A DNA stretch of 49,545 nucleotides from Pelagophyceae sp. CCMP2097 (lineage: Eukaryota; Sar; Pelagophyceae), in assembly GCA_026770575.1 (NCBI GenBank), contig MU657215.1, positions 257,125-306,669 of the forward strand, read 5' to 3'. How positions within the stretch are numbered: the first letter of the stretch is position 1; every line of letters begins with the position of its first letter. Under the pieces are notes generated by a model. That model worked only from the letters and a program-made list of their open reading frames with translations. It had not been told where the DNA came from and searched no databases. This document shows positions 21,844-32,732 of this stretch, piece by piece. Made by a program: the position numbers and the translations under genes.

Positions 21844-22887
21844 ATGCCGCTCGACTACAGCAAGTTTGACAACATCGTCGACAGCGACGACGAAAAGGAG
21901 AAGGCAAAGGAAGTGACAACCAAAAAGCCCGACGTACCAAAGCCTAAATGCGGCAACTGCGGCGCGACACCGGACAAGCTCGTCCGCTGCAGCATCTGCA
22001 AAAAGGCGGGGTACTGCTCCGCCCAGTGCCAGCGTACGAGGCCCGCGTCTGGCGTCGTCTGAACGTGGGAGCGTCGCCGTCGGTGCCAGGGTCGGCTTTT
22101 GGGCGCCGACGCCCCTTGCGTAGGCGACGACTGGAAGTTCCACAAGCGCGTCTGCACGGCACCTGTGGTGGAGAAGGACAGCAACACCACGGCGGTGCCG
22201 AAGAAGGGCGCCGGCGCGGCGGCGGCGACGAAGAAGAAGAACAAGGTCGATGAAAAGGACGACAGCGACGACGACAAGACGCCGATTACGTGGTACAAGC
22301 ACCGGGAGACGAAGCTCCCGCCCTCGGCCCAAGGCCCTTCCAAGTTCGACGACGCCCCGGAGTCGCCCGCGGACGAGACGGAGAAGCGCATCTCCGCGAG
22401 CTCGGTCTGGAACACGGCGGGCACGTGGGAGGAGCGAAACGTCCTTCCTTGGGCGCGAAAGGAGTTTGAATTGATGCTCCCGGGCCTGTCCTGCGTCCGC
22501 GACGACTTCACCCTCACTGTCAAAGACGTCTCCGCCGTCACCGGCGACGCCTCCGTCGGGACGAACCGCGGCAAGGCGCGGCACATTTTCGATTTGGCGC
22601 TCGAGTTGAAAATTGAAGTCAAAGTGGGGGACAAGGTCTATACTGGCAAGCTTACTATCGAGGAGTTCAACCACGACGCTCTATCCACCGACGCTGACGC
22701 CGTCCACGTGGCGTGGGCGTTTACAGACGAGAAGAAGTGCAAGGCTTCGCTCTTAAAGGCAGTAAGCGGCGGCGTCGGCGCCGGCGCGATGGACTTCATC
22801 GCCGAAACGGACGCAACACCGACCACTCTCTCGCAACACGTCCTCGGCGCGCTGCGTGACTTCCTGCCAAAGTTCAACGCGCTCTAG
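21844..22887 (+). CDS. MYND zinc finger fused to AHA1 N-terminal domain
   Basis: Exons 21844-22033 and 22124-22887 (90-bp intron, phase 1) give 317 aa. Residues 36-75 form a MYND finger: CGNC, CSIC, YCSAQCQ and, restored across the intron, DDWKFHKRVC. After a Lys/Asp linker, residues about 145-300 match the N-terminal domain of the Hsp90 ATPase activator AHA1: SVWNTAGTWEERNVLPWA, then LTVKDVSAVTG, IFDLALELKIEV and GKLTIEEFNHD. In AHA1 this domain binds the Hsp90 middle segment and stimulates ATPase activity. MYND fingers bind Pro-rich peptides. The fusion suggests a Hsp90 co-chaperone with its own recruitment module; this is inference. The AHA1 C-terminal domain is absent. A run of 11 C sits at 21612-21625 just upstream. 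Confidence 0.82.
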
Positions 22888-23137
22888 CATGCCAAACTGG
22901 GCAGGCCCTATGAGGACATCTCTTTTCAAGATCCGTCCACCGCACCGTTTTTAACCAAGCGACTTGCCACACCCGGGATCTCTCCGGCGGAGCCTCATGG
23001 AATCTTTAGAGAACAGCTGGCCCAATTATTGAGCTGGCCTCTTTTCTTTTCTTTTCGGCGGGCGGTCCGACTCGGGCTCGGAAGAAGATCCGGGAAAGAG
23101 CCAAGCGCGGTTGGCATTTCCCCTTGCGTGACCGGGG

Positions 23138-24252
23138 ATGGTGCCCGACGCCGCAATCGAGGCCTTTGCGGCGGCGGCGGGGTTCTACGCCATGGCCATG
23201 GCGTCGCAGGCGGTGCAAGGATGCCTTTCCATATCGGCGGCATCGGCGCTGGCCCCACTCGTGGGAGCCGCCACCGTCGCGTCTGGCGCCGTGCGTGGAC
23301 GCCGCCGACGCTCCCGCGGACGCAACGCGTAGGTCGTCGCGGTGCACCTTGGCCAGGCGCGGCGGCGGCGCGAGCCGCTGGCGGAGACGCTCAGGGGGAT
23401 GCCAAACGCCATCCGAGAATCCATCTCTCAAGACGCTCCGCGCATCGCCCTTGTCGGCTTCGTGAGCCGGCTCCGTGCGGGGGCGAGGTTGTGATGCATC
23501 TCCACCAGGTCGTCTTTGCCGTGCTCGGCGGCAAGCTCAACTCGTTTGCCCCGTCGTGAGAAGCCTCACTGACATCAGCGGCATGCCGACACGTGGCCTA
23601 GGAACCTGGCGGCGCCGGGCGCGTTTGCGCGCAGGTCGCTGAGCGCGACGAAGAGCTACGCGTCGGGCGTCGAGCGTTCACTCATCGCAAAGTGCGGCGG
23701 CGACGGGCCCCGCTCAAAGTCGACCAACGCAATTCAGGCTCGGCGGCCAGTTCGGGTGCCACTCGTGCGGGGCTCGGCGCTGCGCGCAGTTCATTGCGGA
23801 CCATCAACCGCCACAGAAGTTTGCCGTCCAAAGAGACGCCACGTGGCTCCGCCGCACGCTCGGCCTCACGACAAAGCAGCGCTTCTTCCCGCACTGCACG
23901 GCGTGCTCGCTCAAGCAGTCCGTGGCCGTGCGAGTGTCGCACAGCGGCGCCGCCTCGGAGGTGCGTTTTGAAGAGTTGGGAAAAGGCCGCCGCCCGACGC
24001 AGCGCCTCGCAGATGGTACAAGGATCGCTGCAGTTCCACTTCCTGCGGTTCCGACGCTACCACCTCACGGGCGCCGCGTTGCCGAGCCTCGCCGTTTGGA
24101 GCGGCGCATTTGATCCGCAACCCGCAAGGCGGACGCCGCAACGCAAAACGGACCGGGCCCTCTCATGGCTCTCGGCGCCCGCGCCGCCGCCCGACCCGCC
24201 GCGCGCGCCCGCCGCGCCGCCCGAGCCGCCTCGGCCGGGCCGCTTCGTCTGA
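23138..24252 (+). CDS. Conserved-looking Cys-rich protein, function unknown
   Basis: Six short exons fit in phase: 23138-23290, 23333-23461, 23509-23555, 23635-23691, 23738-23960 and 24013-24252, giving 282 aa. The N-terminus is an Ala-rich hydrophobic segment (AAIEAFAAAAGFYAMAM, then LAPLVGAATVASGA) that may be one or two membrane helices. The middle has LVGFVVFAVLGGKLNSF. The C-terminal half has a probable zinc site: FGCHSCG, then FIADHQPPQKF, then RFFPHCTACSLKQS. The clean joining of FIADHQPP to CxxC pairs suggests an old, constrained family. I think similar CHxCG...ADHQP proteins exist in other eukaryotes but cannot verify this. The tail is Pro/Ala-rich. It ends 180 bp from the convergent myosin gene. 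Confidence 0.6.
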
Positions 24253-24432
24253 CACCTTTAAAACGTCGCCGTGACAGTCGACGACGCCGGCGAGGCAGCT
24301 GCCACGCCGCCACGCCCATCGACGCCGGCAAGGCGGGGGGCGCTTGGCGTCCGGGAGATTGAAATAAAATCTTATGAAAAGTGGACCTCGAGCGGCGCCG
24401 CATAGGGCGGCCGATGGGTGAAAATCGTGGGC

Positions 24433-27400
24433 TCAGCGGCGGTTGCCTTTGCGGCCCGCCTTGAGCGCGGCGTCGACCATGGCGTTCAAGTCGTCGATGG
24501 ACGGCGCCTCGGGTCGCAGCTGCGTCACGTAAGCAATCTCGTGCCTAGCTCGATGCGTCAACAGAGGCAGGGTCCATCGGAAGCACGCAACCACGCCTCT
24601 TCACCTGGCGCGCAGCTCGCCTCTGAGGTCTTCCCCCGGCGCGCAGCTCGCCTCTGAGGTCTTCCCCCGGCGCGCAGCTCGCCTCTGAGGTCTTCCCCCG
24701 GCGCGCATCCTCTGCGTGTCGGGCACCGCTCGTGCCCTTATGCGGTTTCCTCGCAGACGCCGCCTCTTGCGCTTTGGCGGTGAAGGTGGACCTCTGGTTC
24801 GACGGCGCAAACTTGCGGATGTAAATGTGGACATAGTTCTCCAGCTCCGCTTCCGGCGGAAACGTCAAAAGGCACATCATCAGCAGAGTCCAGCCCTTTT
24901 GGCTCGACTCGTCCGACCTACGAGGGGGTTGCAAAGGTAGGCCGCGACGGTCAAAAGGCGCCTTCGCTCCGGCAGCCCGCGCCGCCGTCACGTCTCGAGG
25001 AGCCGAAAGCCCATTTCTTTCACAAAGGTCTTTTCTGCATCTTCCAAGACGCGGCCTTGTTTGCGGGTTGGACGTGAGCTGCTTCATCAGCTGGCAGTAA
25101 ATCTCCGGCCGCAGCTCGGCCTGGGAGAGGCCCGCCTGCACGACTTCCACGCAGAGGTCGGCGGAAGCGTAAGTGCGTTTCTCGCCCATGAAGCCCATCA
25201 TCGCCCGAAACGCCCGAAGCGCGTCTTTCACCAGCTTGGGCGTCGCCAGCTTCGTCAGCGACGTCAACAACTTGTGCTTGGAGTATAGGAGCATCGTCTC
25301 CGCCTTTTCCTTCTTGTGGCCCGCCAAGAGAGAGCCGGCGCAGGCGTACTCGTCGGGGGACCGGAGGAGGCTCGCTTTTTCGAATTGAAACATGCCAGTG
25401 TACTGGTCCAGGTAGACCTATCTTTCGCGTTTGGGGTTGGCCATTTGCCCGATGGAATGACTCACTTCCTTGAGCGCGATTTCCTTTTCTCGCGCCCTCG
25501 ACTCTTGGCCAGTTTCCCTCGCCTTGACGTACTGTCGCTTCAGCAGCGTCTCCTCGTCGCAGGCCAGGAGCTTTTCGATCTCGCGCATGAACGGGGTTTC
25601 GTACGAGTACTTGTTGGCCTCTGCGTAGAGTTCAGCCATGGGGTCGCGTTCTAATTCGTGCATGACCATTTCAAACTTTGGCGCGAACCGCCTCGTCCTC
25701 GCGCCGTCGAACCGCGAAAACGCGTAGGCGAACCACTGGTCGAAGAGGGGCTCGACCGGGCAGAGCACCGACATTGCTTGGCAATCTCGCATCACTGCTT
25801 GGAACAGCATCGCAAAGGCCGAGTCGTCGCAGTGCAAGTCCTCGTCCGTCGGCTGCGCCGCCATCTCCAGCATGGAAGCCAATCTGGCTGCTTCGCGCAC
25901 GACTGTGAGCAGGCGCTTGGCCTCCTTCCATTCTGCTATCGGGACAGCCACTTCAAAAGTCGAAAACACGCCCAAAGCCTCATCTGTCTCCCTCAGAGCC
26001 TGTTCAAGCATCCCCGCGTCCCTCGACGCCACTGCCGCGGCGAGCTGCGGCCGCACCGCCGTGATGAGACCGAGGTAGCGCCTGGTCAGTTTGCCTCGGC
26101 CGATGGCTTGAATCTTGGCAGAGACGCGGTCTGCCGCGAGTGCCCTGCAAAGTTCCAAGACGCGGTACTCGTCCGCCCTAAATAACAGCATGGTGCGGCC
26201 GCGCTGCAGCCTTTCAAACGTCTGCCTCGAAGCTTTTATAATTTCTTCGCACTGGCCTCTGGCGTCGCTGGATTTAAACGGCTCCCAAGACGCATTCGTC
26301 GACATGATCGACTTGTACCGCACCACGAAGCGGTCGTATTCAAAGCGGAAAGGGAAGCCCTGCTTCCTGATCTTGACCGCTTCAAAGACTCCAGCGCACT
26401 TGAGTTGTTCCAAAACCGCCCCGCCCTCAAACAAAGCCGGGCTCTTCGTCTGGTTCGGCTTGACGCAACGGATGTAGTGCGGCTCCGTCTCCCGGAGCTT
26501 GAGCATCAAACTCGCGAGCTGCTTGCGGAAGTTGGCTCCGAGCGTGGTCTTTGACGCGGTTTCGATTTTGGGAAAGGCCATGCTGACTAAGCTGTTGGTC
26601 GAAGAAGACATTGCGTCGTAGAGGTCTTTGTACAAAGTGTCGGCGTTCTTCTCCACGAAGCCGTCGCAGGAGTAGCAGACCGTGCCCGCGTAGTGCCGTA
26701 CGGAAAAGACGAGGCCTTGCACGCCACGATGTTCGTTCGCGGTGACGTAGTACTCGCCCTTCAACGACCCATCAATCGTCTGGGAGAACTTCGCGTCCTT
26801 CTGCTCCGGCTGCCCGGGGCCCTTGACGGCGTCGTCTAAAGCGGTGAAGATGCCGCCTCGCTTCTCGATGAGGTCGCAAATCGGTTGATTGTCTCTAAAC
26901 TCGATACGAGGAAAGTCCACGCCCTCGTTTGCATACACCGAAGCCTCCGTCTTGAACGTGTGCTCGTTGAACAGCTGCTGCAGCCGCTCGTTTGCGAAAT
27001 TGATGCCTAAGGGTCTTCACGGTGCGCTCTTTGCAGGCTTTCACGGTGCGCTCGTTGCAAGCTTTACACCTTCTTCCAATTTCGGTTTTTGAATTCCGCG
27101 AATTACATTTCAATTCCTGGAATCGCGTTTCGTCAAAAATCGTCGGAATATCGTCGGAATATCGTCGGAATATCCTGGCGCGGCCTCTCCTGCCTCTCCA
27201 CCCGGCGCCGTTCACGGCAGTCGCCCCGGCGTCGTTGCGGTCTCTCGCTCGACGTTTTTAGAGGGCCCGTGGAGTTTCGCAGAGGCCCGTCGCAGCGCCC
27301 GTCGCAGGCTCCGCCTCGGAGGCCGTCGAGAGAGACCGTCGAGATGGTCCGTACTAGGGACCGTCGAGAGGGACCGTCGAGAGGGACCGTCGAGAGGGAC

Positions 27401-30400
27401 TATCAAGGCCCGTGTATCAGGGCTTGTTGAGAAGGCCCGTCTCTTCGGGCCTGTCTCTTCGGGCCCGGAGCAGGGTCCGTCGAGAGGGCCTGGATCGAGG
27501 GCCCGTACCAGGGTTCATCTCGAGAAACCGTGCAGAGGGATCGTAAAGAGGGCCCGGAGCAGTCCTTCGCAGGGTCCGTCTCGAGGGGCCGTCTTGAGGG
27601 CCCGTATCCGGGCCTGCAGGGCCCCGTCTCGAGGGACCTTGTAGAGGGACCTTGTCGAGGGTCCATCTCTATGGACCGTCGACGAGGCACCGTCTCAGGG
27701 CCCATGTTGCAGGGCTCGTTGAGGGAGCCCATACAGAGGGCCCGTATCAGGCTCCGCCTCAAAAGTCCGTCTTGAGGCACTGGAGCGGTGCCCTCGATGG
27801 GGCCACCGAGGCGCGTTTTCCCGGGTCCGTTGCAGCGTTCGTTTCGGCGGTTTCAGAGAGCTATCTTGCAGTCCACGGATTCGGTCGATGCCGGGTTTGC
27901 GTTCGAGGCTCCACGCGGTTGGGGCACAGAGCTGCTCAAATGAATTGATTTTAAATATTTCAAATCCAAAAATGTCCAAAATGCCAATAAACCGTTTCAC
28001 CTATATTTCAAATCCAAAAATGTCCAGAATGCCAATAAACCGTTGCACCTGCCCCGCCGGCGCCTCGAGCGCAGCATTGACGCGGTCGACCAGCCAGTCG
28101 AAGAGGTTGTCGTAGACGTACCTAAAACGCCTTTTCAAGCTTGGCCGTCATGCTTGGCCACAAAGAAAAGTGGCCCGCGAAGCAAGAATCAAACGCCAGA
28201 CGCTTCAAGAGGCTCAAATGCCACGAAACAAGCCTTTGACGATTTACGCGGCCGCAAAGAGACGCACTTTGCCAGCGCGTCTCGGTTCTCGTACGACTGC
28301 GCGACCCTGAGCGCGACGGCCATGTCCTTTTGGCCCCGAATCTGCAAAGTCCGATGCGTCAGCGCCTCGCCGAGCGTGGCCACGTCGGCGCCGAGGTGCA
28401 TGGCGACTTCGGCGATGGCCGGTACGGACTTTGGCGAAACTTTGGAACCGTCGGTCATGCCCCCGATGGGCTCGAATTGCACCGTGGAGAGTTTCAGAAT
28501 GGCCGCGAGGATGGCCAGAATCTGCCCCGTCGAGTCGTCGCCGAAACCCAAGGCATTGAAAGCGCCGAGAACGTCGTCGAACTCTGAGGCGTCGTCGACG
28601 CCGGGCACCCTTAAGCAGTTGTTCAGATAATCATACGACTCCGCCCCTTGCACGTTATAACAAGCCGCGGACGACCCGCAGCAGAGCTGGTAGAAGACGT
28701 GGTAGTTGCGCTCCTCGTCGGCCTGGCCCTGGACTCTCGATTTTTCGAGCAAGTAGTTGAAGAGCTTGGCCCCTGAGATTCGGAGCTGCGAGTCCAGCTG
28801 CACTTTGGTAAATCTGCCGAACCGCGAAGAGTTGTCGTTTCGAGTCGTCTTGGCGTTGCCAAAGGCCTCGAGGATGGGGTTCGCGGAGAGGACGCGCTGC
28901 TCGATGTTCGAAGATGTCGACCCAGCGACTTCCGCTAAAAACGAAAGGCACTGTTTTGTGGCCTCGGTCTTGCCCGCCCCCGACTCGCCAGAGACCAAGA
29001 TGGCCTGGTCCGCGTCGTCGTCCAGAATAGCCTGGTGCGCCGCGTGCGCCAGCTTGTACCTAGAGGGCGCGGTGCAGTACACGCCGGGTTGCACGTCGGG
29101 GGACATCTTTTCCGAAGAAATTCGACGCCGCGCTTCACGGGTGCGGCGGCATGGGCTTGTTCCCCGCGCGGTGGTACGCCTCGATGCGCTCCGTGCCGTA
29201 CAGAGGCAACCTACGGGTGGTGTCGCGCCGGCGACTTTCCAAACAAAGGCGTCACCTGCGGAACGGATTCAGCGCGATGAGGATACCACCGACTGCGGTG
29301 TAAATCTTGTCCTGTTTATACCTTTCCCGCAGGTTATGAAGCACCAAACCCTCATCTAAAGAATCCAACAACACCAAGTCCGGCTGCAGCCGGGAAAGCG
29401 TAGAGTGCACTAGCGGCAGGACCAACTCGCCGCGCTTGGCCTTGCGTTTTTCGCCCGTTTTGGAAACGTCGTAGACCCCACCGCCCACGCCCCGCGCGGC
29501 CACGTAGCCCTCCGAAGCGTCCTGCAGCCAGACCCAGCCGGCGCCGGCGTCCTCAGTCTCCAAATTCGACCGCAGCTCCTCGGGCGTGTTCCAGGTCAGC
29601 TGGCCCGATGATGTCTGGAGATAGTAAGGGACCATGTCGCAAGTCAATTTCTTCACCCACCCGCCCGACAGCCCCACCCGCTGCGTCGATGAAGGCCGCC
29701 GAGTCAGCTCGCGGTCCGCGCGCTTCTGCACCGCAGCCGAGCGGTCCGCCGCGGCCTTGCGCTCAGGGGATGGGGTCGCCGCTAAAGCTTTGCGCGCGCC
29801 CGTCGGTTGTGACGCCTTGGACACCACGGGCGCCGCGGGCGGGTCCGGCGTCGCAGACGCGCCCTAGGTCACAGGCGTCGAGGCGCCAGCGTCGGGCGCA
29901 CAGGACGTCTGATATCGGAGAACGTCTGGCCGAGGCGCACCCGCTTCGCCGGCGGCGGTGGTGGAGGCGGCTCGATGATCTTCTTCAGGATGGGCAGCCT
30001 GCGCAGACGGCGACGGTGCGAAAGAACTCTTGGATTCATGCCGAGAAGACGGTAGGATTTCCGACTGTGTGTGTGTAACTCACGAGTCGACTGTGACCCA
30101 ATCTTCAAACCCGTCGCCGTAAATGTGGCAGTTGCCGTGCAGGTTCTTCCCCAACCACTCGCGCCGCAGCTCCTCCAGCTCGGACGGGCCCATCTACGCG
30201 TCGCCAAGTGGCGCGGGGGATGCGGCAGAATCGGCCTTTTTCGCCCGCCGCCCGACCCGCCTTCCGTGGCCAAAGCGGCGCGCCTGCGCACCTGGTCGCC
30301 GCTGGCCGACTGCCAGAAGTAGTGCAAGCAGAGCAGCTCCTAATGCCAAGCGCAATGTGCGGGGCCTCGGGCCGAAGCGCCCTTCGGAAAGCGACCTTTG

Positions 30401-30459
30401 CCGCGCACAAAGCCCGGGCACCGCGGGCGCACCTCTTTGCTCATCGCGGCCGCCGCCAT
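24433..30459 (-). CDS. Unconventional myosin: WW, motor, IQ, MyTH4
   Basis: Thirteen exons (30459-30433, 30339-30292, 30193-30084, 29998-29941, 29863-29256, 29210-29139, 29059-28268, 28121-28049, 28000-27928, 27006-25466, 25417-25065, 24917-24759, 24544-24433) sum to 1341 codons plus stop. Order: polyproline run (PPPPPPP, about residue 72); WW domain at about 150-176 ([16 protein letters not shown]); motor from about 235 with P-loop GESGAGKT (about 330), [10 protein letters not shown] switch I, LDIFGFE switch II, actin-binding loop HYIRCVKPN; one IQ-like helix ([14 protein letters not shown]); and a MyTH4 domain ([35 protein letters not shown]). No FERM domain follows. MyTH4 binds microtubules in other myosins. 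The donor of the last intron is the weakest junction. Introns 8, 9 and 11 are unusual and described separately. Confidence 0.88.
24609..24701 (+). repeat. Three perfect 31-bp tandem repeats in a myosin intron
   Basis: Units at 24609-24639, 24640-24670 and 24671-24701 are identical. They lie in the last myosin intron (about 24758-24545), between the MyTH4 exon and the final exon. A fourth, truncated unit starts at 24702. No spacers separate them, so this is a minisatellite and not a CRISPR array. Confidence 0.85.
24918..25064 (-). other. GC-AG intron in the MyTH4 region of the myosin
   Basis: CC|GCAAAC to CGTAG|GTC, phase 2, 147 bp. It joins KQLTSNP to [12 protein letters not shown], giving the normal MyTH4 spacing between QLTxNP and the GW motif. 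No in-phase GT donor exists nearby. Confidence 0.6.
27007..27927 (-). repeat. 921-bp repeat-filled myosin intron
   Basis: The intron splits C of [13 protein letters not shown]. It is about ten times longer than its neighbours. Most of 27250-27800 is a degenerate repeat of roughly 20-30 bp units built on GGGCCCGTCTCGAGGGACC and ACCGTCGAGAGGG. Near 27130-27170 there is a 12-bp unit (TCGGAATATCG) three times, and at 27010-27065 a 30-bp near-duplicate (TTCACGGTGCGCTC). No coding potential was recognised. Confidence 0.7.
28001..28048 (-). other. 48-bp intron copied from the adjacent exon
   Basis: This intron (GTGCAACGG...ATATAG) matches the first 48 bases of the following exon (28000-27953) at 44 of 48 positions. 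Left unspliced, it ends the myosin frame at its own TAG. Removed, it gives [19 protein letters not shown], the intact switch II region. Confidence 0.9.
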
Positions 30460-30835
30460 CGCAGCCGGCGTACCGCGGCCGCTGGGGAGTTTCGCTTTCC
30501 GCGGGCCTCTCCGCGCGCGCGCCAGACGTCGACAGAAGTGTCGCGCCTGTTTACGAAAGGGCAATTTTCCCAAAGTTTAGTGTGGTTTCTAATCGTTCGA
30601 AAATCGATGGCTTCGCAGTTTGACGGGACTCGCGAGCCCCGCGCCCGAACCGCCCGTCGACGGCCGCGCCCCGCACTGCCCTTCAAAAGCCACGCACTGC
30701 CCGGACGCACGCTGCGCAACCCTGTGCCTCGCAACCCCCTGTGGGATGCGTCAGAGTCCGAGTCGGCCCGAGGTCGTGGCACAAGCCTTATTGAACAGAT
30801 GAAAACTATAGAGTCCCGCGTGTCACAACACCGTC
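30460..30835. promoter_or_regulatory. Gap upstream of the myosin gene
   Basis: 376 bp between the myosin start and the 3' end of the TPR gene, both on the minus strand. No gene or clear motif was seen; an AT-richer patch at 30545-30610 could hold the myosin promoter. This is inference from position. Confidence 0.25.
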
Positions 30836-32177
30836 CTATCGTGCGTCTCCCCGCGGAGGCGCAGCCGCTCGGCTCTGGAGGCGCAAATCGGCCCAGGCCT
30901 CGCCGACGAGGCGCGTCGCTTCGCGGTCCGGAGCGTACAGATCATCCAACGCGTCGCGCTCCCGGACGGTCCGCGGCCGCACCACCACCGATTTTGCCTC
31001 GCGCGCGAGCCGCCTAAAGGGAATATGTTTGTGGCGACCGGACGACGCTTTCAACCATCGCGTCGACGGCGGACGCCGCCGCTTGCGACCGCGACGGCGC
31101 CTGCGATGCGGTCGACGCTCCGAGGCGCGACGCGCACACACCTAGAGTCTCGGTCACGAGAGATTGGTCCGCCGCGTCCTCCGTATAGCACGCACCGCGC
31201 TCGACAGCGAGGCCCTGCATGATGCGCTGCGACTGCGCGCGGCGGTTCGCCGCGTACGCGGCGCGCTTGGAACCTAAAGGATGGCGGTGTTCTACGGCGC
31301 CGTGTGACGGTTTCAACGACGCGGCCAAAAGACGGAGCGCTTCCGCCGCCTCGCGAAGGCCTCTGTCTTGCGGCGCCAATTCAAGGCCGCGCTTCAGCGC
31401 GTCGCGCGCCTCGTCGTACAGGTCGAGCGCCGTGTACGTCGCCTACATTTCCGTGGCGGGTCGGACGGCGCGCCGGAAGTCAGACGGCGCGCCGGTCCCT
31501 CGCGGCGTCCCCTTCACAAGATCGCCCGCACCGCCTGGCGGTGCATGGCGCGGACGCTCCCGGCGTCGATCTGCAGCGCCTGGTGGCACCTGCTGAGGAC
31601 GTCTGAGAAGAGACGTACTTGGAACTCGCACGCCGCGAGCCTAAACGCAGAGGAATCTCAGACGCAAAAGACAGCACCCTCGCCAAAGGTCCAAAGATCA
31701 AAGCTGTACCCGAGCCTACGCCGGCGCGCGATTCGACGGGGCCTTCCGCAAGGGTGTCGGCGCGTCCGACGTAGGCACGCACAACGTGTCGAGCCTCGTC
31801 GCCTCGAGCGATTCGATCTCGTCGTCGGACTCTGGGAACGTGTACTCGTAGTACGACAGCGCGCGCTGGTACCACAGCGACGCTCTGTAGTATTGGCCTT
31901 GCGATTGGAACGCGTCACCTCGCGCGTGGAACACCAAGCAGCATTGAGTTTTCGCTTCAGTCGACATTTCGAAGATGCGCCGCTCCTCGGAACGGTCGAG
32001 GCCGCCGCAGCCCGTGCAGAGGCGCGCCGCGTCGTCGGCGGCGGCGGCGTCCGTCGCGGTGGCGCTCCGGGTCTCGCCGGCGGCCTCGTCACGGCTCCAA
32101 GTCTCCCAGGCGTCGTACGGCTTCGCCCAGTCCCAGGCGGTACCCTCGGGGGGAGCGGAGGGCGGAAGCGCCTCCAT
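30836..32177 (-). CDS. TPR-domain protein
   Basis: Exon 1 is 32177-31786, exon 2 is 31640-31532 and exon 3 starts at 31442; the remaining junctions down to the stop at 30836 are not settled. The N-terminus carries WDWAKPYDAWETW and a CTGCGG motif. TPR-like helices follow: FHARGDAFQSQGQYYRASLWYQRAL, LAACEFQVRLFSDVLSRCHQALQID (recovered by splicing), then YTALDLYDEARDALKRGLELAP. That is the three-repeat pattern with a final basic helix (AANRRAQSQRIMQG) seen in AIP/FKBP-type co-chaperone TPRs, so binding of a Hsp90/Hsp70 C-terminus is possible but unproven. The C-terminal roughly 50 residues (DALDDLYAPDREATRLVGEAW) are acidic-amphipathic. Confidence 0.65.
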
Positions 32178-32732
32178 GGCCCCGGGCTGCACCCGTTTCG
32201 AAACCGTGGGCCCGCCTACTAGGAATTCCTAGGCTACGCCTAACTGGACCGCCGCCGCCGCGGTTAGAAATATCGCCAAACGGGTATTTTAGCGACATTT
32301 GTGTGGTGTGTGTGGGGCGAGCCAGCCCGGCCCCAGCGCCGCCGCGCAAGCCACAACAACAACGAGGCGCGCATGCTTCCGCTGAAGTTTAGCGACTCTT
32401 TCCACGTGGGGCTGGTTCAAAATGGTATGGCCGTCAAACCCGAGTCGAAGGTTGGCTTCGAGACCCGGTGGACCGGCGGTGGTCCGGTGATAAGCCTTGG
32501 AGAGCGCGCCAGCACATTAAGCGCCCGTGCATTTCGAATGCATGCACGCTCACGTCGCTCGTCGCTGTGCTCCGAGTCCTCGCGTCAACGGCGTGGTCGC
32601 AGGGTCGTGTGTGGTACCACAGATATCTCTGGCAGTGAGGCTTCTCCCATGCGCCCGCGGTGGGAAACTTAAAATGGGTCTTAAATGGTGTTTCGGAGCG
32701 GGGCCGCTCCCAGACAAATTCCGGGCGTGGTC
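32178..32732. other. Intergenic region, no gene recognised
   Basis: 555 bp between the TPR gene start and the polycystin stop. Short palindromic motifs occur (GTGCATTTCGAATGCATGCAC near 32528), with no supported coding sequence or tRNA. It probably contains the TPR promoter and the polycystin terminator. Confidence 0.3.

Noticed and set aside
24609..24701. CRISPR-like array of 31-bp repeats
   Set aside because: The repeats are adjacent without spacers, lie inside a eukaryotic intron and have no cas genes nearby.
27212..27780. Overlapping open frames in both strands rich in GPSRRSL-type repeats
   Set aside because: They arise from the tandem DNA repeat inside the 921-bp myosin intron and carry no domain or start context.
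30084..30193. A separate short gene ending at TGA (DWVTVDS stop)
   Set aside because: The TGA is part of a perfect GTGAGT donor; splicing in phase continues into the myosin N-terminus and gives a total length divisible by three.
32400..32640. tRNA-like arms near 32410-32480
   Set aside because: GGTTCAAA-like sequence occurs, but no cloverleaf with an acceptor stem and anticodon arm could be built.
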